DNA from: Tanypteryx hageni | Lineage: Eukaryota > Arthropoda > Insecta > Odonata > Petaluridae | DNA: 64,000 nt | Direction: 5' to 3' | NCBI GenBank assembly: GCA_028673005.1 | Contig: CM054117.1 | Span: forward strand, 48,577,370 to 48,641,369 | Translations under genes and position numbers: made by a program | Shown here: one piece after another, positions 38,934 to 50,200 of the stretch | Position numbering within the stretch: the first letter of the stretch is position 1 | Layout: every line of letters starts with the position of its first letter | Notes under the pieces: generated by a model | What the model saw: the letters and a program-made list of their open reading frames with translations, nothing else | Database searches by the model: none | What the model was told of the DNA's origin: nothing

Positions 38934-40560
38934 CACCGTTTCCCGGGCTATTTTGACAACGGTTAATTTAATTTTGACAACAGTTCATTTTATTTTGACA
39001 ACGTTTCGTTTAATTTTGACATCGGTTCATTTAATTTTGACGGATCATTCTATTTTTGCTACATTAACCGTATATTTGCCAATACTTTGTGGTGCATTTG
39101 CAGATACGTAAATTGGTTAGCAATGTTACAAAATTTATTTAATATTTACGTTTGCATTAATTTTAATAATTCTAAATTATTTACACATTATTCACAGTTT
39201 CATTAGAATGATTCAAACTTACGTAACTTACTAAAAAAAAATACTTAATGGACCCGAGAAAAAATAAAGAGACCTCTAATGAAGACAGAAGAAAAATAAT
39301 TGATGCTTATCTCTCGGGAAATTATGCAAGCATGATTTCAAAAATAATGGAAGTGAAAAGAACAACTGTGCACGAAATCATTAAAAAATACTTAACGAAA
39401 GGGTTGATTGATAAATCTAGAAAAGGTGGCCACAGAGAAAAAAAACTTAATGAAGAACAGCAATCAGTTATTAAACAACGGATAGAAGAAGACTGCAGCT
39501 TATCTTTAAAAAGAATCGCAGATGTATGGAAGAGTTTCAAAGTCAAATTTCACAATCTTCAATTGGACGCTTATTAGATGATTTTCAATATACAATAAAA
39601 CGAATACATATTATCCCAGCGAGAAGAAACGATGAAATGTCTATTGAAGCAAGATATCGTTAAGCTCTTAACTTCATAGAAATACCATATCGAGTTTCAG
39701 AAAATGAAGTTTATTTTATTGACGAAGTTGGTTTCAATGCGACGATTAGGGTTCGAAGTGGATGATGATCACGTGGAAAACGTGCCATAAAAGTTGCCCC
39801 AAGTGTTAGGTCATGAAACATTTCTTTGTGCTGTGCACTGAATCGAGAAAAATTATTTTATTATTCAGCTCAAACAATACCTTTTAATGGGCGCTATTTT
39901 TTAACCTATCCTGAAAATTTACTAATAATATTTGCCATGAATCAAATAAATCATGCTGTTTTGGTGATGGATAATGTTCGATTCCATAAAAATAAAAGTG
40001 TAAAAGCTTTGGTATTAGATTATGGGCAGGAAATATTATATTTGCCTCCTTATTCAACTATTTTTGACCCGATTGAAAATGTTTTCTAAATGGAAAGAAT
40101 CAGTAAAGCCTGGCAGACCTAAGAATGGAGCAGAGTTGTTAGAATTAATATCTAAAGGAGCTGATTTAATATCAAGCGATTTGTGCAAATTTTTATAGAT
40201 ATATGGTATCCCCAAATGTATCAATAAAGAAGTTATCAATGATTAAATGTATACTGTGTATTATATTTTGTATTTTGGTGCCCACCTTTATTGTATCTAT
40301 TGCATTTAAAACTATAAATAAAACTATATAAAACAATATTCCCATGAAATAAAAGTTATAACTAATGAATAATCATAACAAGTATTTGATATGTAATTAA
40401 ATAAATAAATTTCAAAATAGAATGAAATATTGTCAAACTAGAATGGACCATTGTCAAAATCAAATGGACAGTTGTCAAAATAGAATGGACCACCGTCAAA
40501 ATGAAATGAAACATTGTCAAAATAAGATGAACACCTGTCAAAATAGCCCGGGAAACGGTG
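38934..40560 (+). mobile_element. Tc1-type DD34E transposon, decayed, with 21-bp array TIRs
   Basis: Ends match as CACCGTTTCCCGGGCTATTT and its inverse, flanked by TA at 38932-38933 and 40561-40562. Each terminal repeat goes on as a tandem array of a 21-bp motif with core ATTTTGAC, about five units on the left and six to seven on the right. The 1627-bp element holds one transposase reading frame with several stops and a frameshift. The array structure probably represents repeated transposase-binding sites. Confidence 0.9.
39248..40240 (+). pseudogene. Tc1 DD34E transposase pseudogene
   Basis: ATG at 39248 begins a helix-turn-helix DNA-binding domain: RKIIDAYLSGNYASMISKIM, then RTTVHEIIKKYL. 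A frameshift follows near 39520. The catalytic triad is still visible in later frames: VYFIDEVGFN, VLVMDNVRFH, then DPIENVF with 34 residues between the second D and the E, hence DD34E. Stops at about 39661, 39763, 39811 and 40087 and in the last exon-like stretch make the gene dead. Intact relatives would be about 340 residues. Confidence 0.88.
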
Positions 40561-40562
40561 TA

Positions 40563-40991
40563 AGTAAGAAGCGTCTACATATAATTGATATGAGATTCTC
40601 AAGAAATGCTATACTATCCTACCTCCTTACCAGCGTTATTTTCATTCTTCTCCCCAATCAGAAAATTTCGATGCCTAGATAAACTATATATATTTTTCAG
40701 CCACAAGAAGTACAAGAATAATATTTACCTTCAAATAACGCTGTTTTGTGTAAAAATCTCACAATATTCTTTTCTCTGCATCTCCGCAAACCTAAAAGTT
40801 TGTTTATGAAAAACAATGATCAACAATAAGTTGTGAGAACAAACAAACCGTTTAAAAACAAAATTCATTTTCAATGGCAGGTTCAACACATTCACTCACA
40901 GGTAAAGATTATGGAAAGGAATGTAAACCAAATTGGAGTAACAAAACAAGACGGATTTCCACGTTCAACGCATTAAGATAGAATATCCAAC
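40563..40991 (+). promoter_or_regulatory. Upstream region and 5' UTR of the ODAD4-like gene
   Basis: The 430 bases between the Tc1 end and the start codon must hold the 5' UTR and probably the core promoter, unless an unseen 5' exon lies further upstream. I see no TATA box or initiator that I would defend. Confidence 0.3.
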
Positions 40992-41252
40992 ATGGCTCCC
41001 AAGGCGAGTTCAAAAAAGAAAGACGAAGAAGGAACAGAAAAAGAGGCCGAAGAAAAGAAAAAGAAGAGAAAGAGAAAATGGAAACCTGCAAAACTGCCGG
41101 AAAATGCCTACAATTTGCTGTACGACATAGGAAAAATATTGATGAGAAAAGGAGAATTGGAATTGGCGATTAACTATTTCGACGAAGCAATAAGTTTAAA
41201 ACCACCGGAGAGAATCTATGGGAATATACTCCTGACGAAGAGTAAATGCAAG
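40992..41252 (+). CDS. ODAD4: ODAD4-like gene, exon 1 (start codon, basic tail, first TPR)
   Basis: Encodes 87 residues from ATG. It opens with a Lys/Glu-rich tail, followed by a TPR-like segment with NLLYDIGKILMRKGELELA and NYFDEAISLKP. The exon ends AAG|GTTGGA, phase 0. The 137-bp intron that follows ends in CTGCAG. The start lies about 430 bases downstream of a Tc1 element end, so the core promoter probably lies in or next to that element. I see no clear TATA box. Confidence 0.85.
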
Positions 41253-44200
41253 GTTGGAACACACAATCGATAAATTTAATAAGACGCGAATACATAACAT
41301 AATTCCGCCGTAAAAATGTTTCTTGATCATCGGGATGACCTTAAATTGACTTTTAGAAAATACTTGTCCTTAGAAACTTATATCTGCAGGCTCTTATAGG
41401 CGACTATTCCGCAGCTTCCATGAACGTCAACTTGGCCAAGTATCAAGGAGCGTATGTTCCAGAGTGTGTCGACATGAAGGCGCGAGCCATATACGAAATG
41501 TGCGAATATGAAGCGGCCCTGATAAAATATCACCAAGCCAATCGACTTCAATCAAAGAAAATTTACCAGGTATGTATGATTCGACGAATCACACTAGCAA
41601 AAGAGCTTAATCTACATAACTTTAACAGCTTAAAATGGTTAATTCGTATCTTTGTTCGATATTATTGCGGAAATATGTTATCTTTCGGAGATTTCTCCTG
41701 GTCCCAATAAAAATTACAACATTCTCATCTGGCTTGCGAGCAATACTTAAATAATCGTTTACTTCCCTAATTTTGGATATAAAAACACTAATATAAAAAA
41801 AGATGTACACATGACTCGCTCAATGAATGGAACTTTTGGAATGCTGCAATTGTTAGTTAGACCAAAGTAATAAATTCTAAATAATTATCGCACTGATAGA
41901 AGCTATAAGTACTTTTGCCGATAAATTTCAATTAATTAAATTTAATTAAAGTGAAAGCGAGTATCTGATGCGTTAAAAAATTATACGCTCAGATAATCCA
42001 AAAGAATTTACAATGCCTCTCCTCCTCCCAAAAAAATAACATGAATCCGATTTTTTAAGTCAACTTAAACTATAATTCTTCCTTCTATGTTAATTTTTTC
42101 ATCTATAATTTTTGCAACATGATATTCGGGATTAACTGTAGTAATTAATGAGATCAGTGAAAATCCACATTACTGAACGTTTCCTACTTATATCTCCTAC
42201 TTTCTTGTTATATCTGTTGGACGAACAAAGCTGTATATTCTACTTCATCCTACTTTATGGAACCAAGGACAGTTTTATGCCACTAGAATGGTTTTGTTTT
42301 AATTGTTTTTTGCATAATATTAATGGCTCTTTCTCATAGCAGAATCCAAACTTTTCACCAGGTCTCTCGTATTTTTCGATTAAAAATCTACGCCGTTTTC
42401 ACAGTTTTAACAAGTTTTCACAAGTTTTAATATTACAATAATTTTTCGAGACTCCTTCAAAGGGCATCGTCTGTTCATGACTTAAACTTCAACTTCCGAA
42501 TTTAATTTATTGCATTTAGTATTTATCTTCATCCAATTTAACTGACAATTCATCGATACGATTTCCATTTTTAACGACTAAAACTCTTTAAAAAGATATT
42601 ACGCATTCCATCCCATATAAAACACTAAAAGTGATGATATCACTTTAGATTAATTCTTAAAAAAACACGATGACCAACTTCATTTCTACTTTAAGGGCAC
42701 ATCTTACAAATAAACGATCCGCGATGGACGCAACATGGGCGAGGAATGACTGGCACGTGGAACGTCGTTCTCTCCGCGTCGAAACTATCCATACATCCAA
42801 GATCGAATGCAAGCATTAATGAATTCAATCGATATTACTCGTCAGTGCTTTGTGGAACTCCATTCTATATAGATACATTTATATATAAAAATACAAAGTT
42901 TTATAAAAAACTTTATAATTTCAACAACAATTATTAAAACACGACTGATTTCAGCGATTTGCCTAAGGATAAATCGCTGAAACCCGTAGCGCATTAACAG
43001 CTGTTGTGGAAATCGTAAGAGTTATTTTGTCAAAAAATTGTATTTTTAAACAAATAAATTTATATATAAATAAGTTCTTTTCATTTCACCACTCATAGCT
43101 GAATGGACTTAATGGTCTCCAAGAAAAATAGGCATGCGAAAGAAAGGAAATGGGAAACGGTTATCTCTGCGGAAAAATGGAAGTCCTCTAAAAGGGTTTG
43201 TAGCAGGTCCTTGGAAGGGTAGGCTTTAATAAATTATTAGTATGGAATGCACGAGTGGTTATTGGACAAGCTTCCCCATGCCAGAATATTCGAAGAATAT
43301 AACATTCCACGGACGAGAAAAATGTGCCCGTGGAAGGAGGACTAGGTCCCAGTAGAAACGAAATATTCCCAGGAATAATTGCGCAGAGATGAAATTTTCT
43401 TGACATAACAACTGCTACCTTTATCCTGACCGAACTGAAACATTAAAGGGAAAAAAATGTCTCCGAGAAATAATATCACAAGTTTCTCTTAGGAAGAAAA
43501 CTCCCTTCAGAATGCTCCGTTGCTTCTTTGGCAATCGTTTCAACAGGTTTTGAGAATAAAATTTCACATTGATGCCACTTACAAATGAGGCTCTAGTAAC
43601 CGAATATGTGGCGGTATAACCATAGAAAAAAAGTAAATTTACGCATATAGCAGGTGATTTTAAATTCTCTTCAGTTCGCGATTACGTTAATGGGAGAAAT
43701 ATTCATAGCGAAATAAAACAAAATATTACTGAATTTTAAAATGGAAGAAAAACGTGCTAATTTTAACCATGTTCATAGATAACACTCTACTTGTTACTAA
43801 TGTACTCATGTTAAAAATCAAAATGCTACAAATTAGGAAAGCTTAGAATCCGCGGACCGGATAAACCCATGCAAAGATCCGGACCCACCCCGGAAGCCGT
43901 AGTTTGCGCATAACCGTGTTAATGCAATAAAAAGAGAATAATATAGCAAACATAAACTTACCTCCACAGGATGGAATATTACGCTGCCGCCAGACCATCG
44001 AAGAATGCATCGGAGCTCCGGCAGGCTCCGTCCTCATGGACATGCTACGTTGGATCCGCATCACGGAGGACAACCGCCAGCGAACCCTATTCGGTTCTTC
44101 CCACGGGTCCGCGCCGAAGAAGAGCAAAACCCTGAGGCCCATCTCTCGCACCATCATAGCCTCGTTCCTCGCCTCTGGTGACATAGCGCCCAACCAGAGA

Positions 44201-47200
44201 AGCGGGGACGGTGGGGTCATGTTGGACAGGGAAGAGGGTAGAGGAACCGTACTGCCGGACCAGGAACAGATGAATATCGTGCGGAAAGATATCAACCGCA
44301 AAATGACGAGACATTACTTACAAAGGTTAGCGGAAGACCTCCAGTTCATCGAGAAGCTGGTGACGTCGACGAACAGGATGGAAGAGACTTCTTCGGAGCA
44401 AGATCGCGGCTTCTGGGCAGTGAAGCATCCGGCAGCCGCGCTATACTCTCCAGTCAACCGCCTTGGTTCATACTACATGATCAAGCAAGCCCGTGACATG
44501 GCTTCCATGGTTAAGGGACTCAAGGAGAGCCTGCGGTCAAGAGAGCCATATCATAACCTACTCGTCAGGGCAAAGGCTTACGCGGAGAGGGAAAAGAGGA
44601 TGGGCTTGGCGAAGGAAAAAAGAATGGAGAAACTTGACAAACGTTCGATCGAAAAGAAGGTGAGGGGTCATAATATTTTCACGGGCGTAATTATGAACCT
44701 GAAATCATTGGGTGGTCTGAGCGAATCGACCAGAGGCTTAGATGCAAATATAGGGGAATAAATTATGTAAGGGACCCAATTAATGTCATGCGTAGAAAGA
44801 CCGGAACTCCGTGTAGTTTATGAGGTCTTCGTTCAGTATTCCTTCCCGTTATGAATCCCACTGCACATACTGTAACAACCATAACTCTAATCTAGCTTCA
44901 TTATTATATTTATGCGAGAGATAAATTGAAAAAGTTATCGTTTCTCTCCAGCTCAATACTTTTAGTAGTATTTATACACACATACATGCGTATACGTAGT
45001 ATTATTATATCCTTTTTTTAGTTATCCTATAAATGTATCAATCATGCCCACTGGATAAATAAAACAATTATCTTTACCATTTAAGATGGGTACAGCTGCC
45101 AAGTTTCCGTTTTTTCTACGTCTGACATACATGACAGTGGTCCATCTTTTGTAATTATTCTACTGGAGATTTTATTTTTTTAACCATTGCTCTGGGTATA
45201 TAGTCCGTCCGTCACACATGATTGCATTCGGTGAAGAGAGAATTTGTTTTCTTTATCCTTTTATGTAGAGAGATAAAGAAAAATGTTATGATAGGCTGCT
45301 TTTGATATAATTAAACATTACATAGAGATATATTATTCGATCGGAAGAGGATTTCATTGTTTGTTTTCTTTAATTCGCACATTAAAAGATTTTTTAAAAT
45401 ATATATTACGCAAAAACTTCACTTTACGACTTGTGAAAGATTACCGTTTATTCGCCAGCCCTCTCACAACATCTCCTGGTCCAAATTGGAGTTGGCACGT
45501 CAGACAGCATGGAGGCACCTGGAGGCGACTCGAAAGGCTCTCAGCAAAGGGGACGTCTCGAAATGTTTGTCTTGCGGAGAGAGAGCGAGAGAGGTTGCGG
45601 ACACGCTGCCACGCCAGGCCTTCTCGCTGGGACGCAAGGAAACCAGCCACGCAGGAAAAAGTGGTTACGTTCGAGCCATTGCAAGAGAACTGGGCAGAGC
45701 TTATCTGCTGAAGAGAAAAGTCGATCATTTCCATAGTGAGGTATATGCTGTTGAGTTCAATTATTACATACTACCATTCGATAACGAATAAATATAATGA
45801 AGTTAATATTGGCCGGAACTGCTAGTGAACATCAAAGAAGAAAATGCGAAATTGAATGCTTATTAGAATTATTGACAAATTTTTTATTGATAATTACATT
45901 GAACGGTAGTTATGACTTCTCGCCCTCTTTTAATGATATTTGATCAATTAATTATTTTTAATTAACTAATTTTAAGGGCCTTTTTCTTTAACTCATGAAT
46001 GATGAAATCAATGAAACAGTTGATGAAATTTTCATGTGAAAATATTAATGCATAATTGTTATTACCGAATATTAATAAATTATAGATGATTATCTCATCG
46101 TTAACGATTCATAATTTTTAAAATAAAAACACGTCACAAATTACAATTACTGCAACAACTCCTATTATATGATTAATGTATGGTTTAATTGAGTTTTTAA
46201 AATGTGCTCTATGCTCTTTGATGTTTTTTGACGCAACAAGAACAATTTAACATTTCAGGTAGAAAATCGTCGTTTGCTACTGCAAGCTGGGCTGGCATCC
46301 AATTCATCTCCTTCTGTACTCTCTGACGAAGTTGTTGCCGACTCAAAATTCCCATTCCGAGATCCTCACCGTTTAATTCTAAAATGCGAAAGGTGGTTAG
46401 GAATGGTATCTGATGAACCAAGAGCAAGTCTGAGTAAAGAACCGTAAGTATAAATTCTATCTATCCAATCAAGAAAAATCTTAATTAAACTCATTATTTG
46501 TTGTTAGATGAATCTTTGTGCATATACGTGATTGTTTATTGCACATATGTATTATCAATAGCAGCTGCCATTACTGGTGTCACACTGTCCCATCCTCCAC
46601 AACCTTCATTTCTTGATAACTATCTTTCCCTCATCCTAGAATCTAATATCACATCTCTAAGCACACACTGTCTTCTCAATAACAATCCAGTTGCCTTGCT
46701 CTATCTTATCAGTTGTATTACAGTAAAACCTCACTTATTGGGGGAGAGGTCCATTGGATAAACCAAAAAATCAGATAATTCGTAAATAATGTAACCATTT
46801 TCAAAGTTTTCTGAATAAATAAACCACTTTCCTTTGAGACCACATCGAATTGAAGAGTAAACTTCTTTAAACTATCCTTGTTCTACTTGAGGTTTTTCAC
46901 TGTCATCGAAGCAATGCCATGCTCCGATGCAATCTCTGAAATCGAATCACCAGCCTCTATTTGTCTCAATTATCTTCAGTTTATCACTAATGCTTAGCAC
47001 AACTCACTTCTTCTTCAACTCACTGCAATTAGAGTCCATGATGAAGCACTTAAAAGCAGAAAAAAAAGTAAAAACTAACCATGTGCTTTTTGATTATGCT
47101 TCACCGGCTCATCTATTTTTTGGTCGGTTAAAGTGAAAATCGGATAATCAAACATCAGATAATTGACGCTTTACTGTATCATTTCAATTCTATTATCCTT

Positions 47201-50200
47201 AAAACTCCATCTCTATATCTATATTCCATTTTTTATCTTAATTTTTCTTCGCACATATTTTGAAGTACATATGAGTAGGGTGAGACAAAAGCCAAGGCCT
47301 ATAAGATAATAATTGGTATTGTTTAGGTTAAAATAGTTAGTACCAATTAACTAATAGTTTTCTGAAAACTATCATAGTATAGAAATACATTTTGACAATG
47401 ATCCATTTAATCAGGTTTACTGCATGGAAATGTTGCCCGAGGTGAAAAAACAAAATGTAGCTCCAATTCATGAAACATAGGTGCAGATCAGTGGTGGCAG
47501 AGCCATCTCTAAGACCCCCGGGGACCCGGGCGAGAAGGTTGCTGCAGGGCCCCCTATTTATACAAATTTCTCATTTAATTACAATTTTATTGTTGTTTTC
47601 AAGTTTATGTTAGTCTGTACAGTAACAATGATAATAAATTTCAAATCTGATCATCAAACAGAGAACAGTAATAAATAATAAAGAATTGGTGATTGAGCCA
47701 ACGAATTTTCACACTAATTATCCAGGGTTCAGTTCACAAAATACACAAACTCTCTCAGACTAAGTATATAATGATGTGTCACCAACAAAATCCATTTGAT
47801 GGTCAACTTTCATCACTTTACGCTTCACGTACATGGATATCCAATGAGAATTCACTTGGCGATAGACGTGCCATCTGAAGATAAACATGTGTACTTGAAT
47901 TTGGAGATTTGGCGGAAAGTGTTGTTTTGGCAAAGGTTCCGACTTTAAAAGGTAAGTATATCCAGGAAATGGAAATTATATATTACATATTTATTTTTAT
48001 ATATTTAGTAATTGGAAATTAATGAGAAAAGTATACGAGTATATATAAACAGTATACGAGTAATGGAGCACCTACCTCCTATTCTCGAGACAATTTCTCG
48101 AATACAATTTCTACTATAGTTCCTCATAGACACGGGGCCCTGGGCGACGGCCCACCCAGCCCTCCCTTCAGACGGCTCTGAGTGGTGGCACTTCTATAAT
48201 GCTGCCCCTAGCAAAGTGCTGTCTGAGGTGGTCGCCTCTCAAGCTCACCTCACTCAATGGTCCTACATTTACTTATAGTAAAAATTCAATGACTAGCCAA
48301 ACAATCTTCCTGTATGAGATCACTCTTCAATTCACTACCTTTCCCTGAAACCCAAAACGTTCCATGCAATATGTTTATAATATTCAATATTGCATTTATT
48401 CATTATCAGTAACTCTTCTGTTAAAAGCTGTTCAAGGATAACTTCTGAACTACTGGAAATTACTGGCTTTTATGTCAAAACAGTCACAATGAACCTGGAT
48501 TCTATTTTCTCAAAACGGAAATCTGGCAACCCTATTAGTGATTTAATTTCAAAATAAAATGGTTTACTATTAAACTATGGGCCATTTTCAAAGGTAAATG
48601 AACTTTTCTCAAAATAAAGTGCAACTTCATTAAAGGAGATGATGAAACATTATGTATTTTTAGTGCTAAAAATTAAAAAATATAGAAGGGCTAACTTGTT
48701 TTTTATCGTCATAAATAGCTGCTTCTTACATATATAGGTTATATCATGTAAAACCTGAGGTACTTATAGAAGTGCTACAGAGCTGAAATTTGGCATAAAG
48801 ATAGGTCATTGGGTATAACCTATGCAAAAATCCAAAATTCCATAAAAAATTATACTTAGGGGTATTTTTGACCCCAAAGTCCAACTTTAAACTTTAACTT
48901 TAGATATCCATAAGAAAAGCATTGAAAACTGTGCAGGGCTATATGAAATTGCTTTTTCAATTATGCAAAATTAAGATACAAAGTCAGGACATGCACCATA
49001 CTGTGGAATAAAGAAAGAAGTTTATTTTTCTTGAAGAAAGAATTCAAATCCATGCTGAATTTGCGTAAAAAATGGATTTTAATCATAAAATTATGAAAAG
49101 TTTTTCGGTTTTCAACAATGAAAAATATTAACTACCATAGCAATGACTCAAATGCCTTTCAATGGGAATTGATTTTCCATGCTTCAAGAGCATTGATTTA
49201 ATGCTTAGACTGTATTGTAATCCATTTGATTTCAGCCAACAATGTTTACATATATGACACGATAATTTTAAATTAATATTTTTATCTGGATATGTACTAC
49301 AAGCCATGGATGATGTCATAATCCTAACACACAAAATATCCTAATTTTTACATAAATTTTAGTGTAACATATAGGCTATTGTCTTAATAATGATTATAGT
49401 TATTGTTGAAAAAGGGCAATCTAAGATATGAAACTTGAAAACTTGCACGCCAACTGATTGCAAGAGAATTAGTAAATTCGGGATTGATGCCTTAGTTCGC
49501 AGAAAATAAAAACTCTTACCTTATTTAAACAGGCTCCGTGTAGTTAAAATACTGTTGCATTGGTTTATTTACAAGTTTAGATCTTGGTGCATCATAAAAG
49601 AAAAGGATAGAAAATATACTTTTGTCTTATTTGTCCTGACTATCAGTTCATGCTCTATGTATTTGTATCAGAAGTATAAATGTAGTAATTGTTCATTTCA
49701 AACAAGACGGAAGTAACTCAAATATATTTGAAGATTAAATTAAAAAAATGACGTTGATTGGCACCTTATGTGAATGACTCATAAATAAAGTTCCAAAAAT
49801 GAACAGTGCAATTCAACTTCAGGGTGGAAATCAAATAATAAACAAGAAAACTTCAATAGCCATCATATGATTAGGAAAACCGGTTTTTATATAAGTTTTG
49901 GTAATTTTCATATGGTTATAACCATAGCCAGGCAAGGATCTATTATAGGACTTCCATTAATCAGAAATTTTGTATGAAGGTATTTTCAAGCTACAAATTA
50001 ATTTACTTGCTGCTACTTTCAGCTAGTTACAGAATTCAATGAAAATTTTAAGAAATGCGATCGATAGGTCCACCCATTCAGAAAAAAACCCTTCCTATCC
50101 AACATTTAATCTAGTTTCAAGTAATGCGTAGGTAAACTATAAGGAAAGTGAACCAGAGTATGGCTCCATACACAGCTACCTGGTTTGCCAGTATCAGACC

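Noticed and set aside
38949..39057. Regular 21-bp repeats resembling a CRISPR array
   Set aside because: The units are contiguous with no unique spacers and form the terminal repeat of a Tc1 element.
43843..44314. Minus-strand frames opposite exon 3
   Set aside because: Shadows of the GC-rich coding exon on the + strand, which has spliced, in-frame neighbours.
45361..45736. Other + strand frames over exon 4
   Set aside because: They do not keep the splice phase of exons 3 and 5; only the 45459-45740 frame does.
46498..46761. 87-codon frame in intron 5
   Set aside because: It crosses into the end of the Tigger derivative and has no known similarity.
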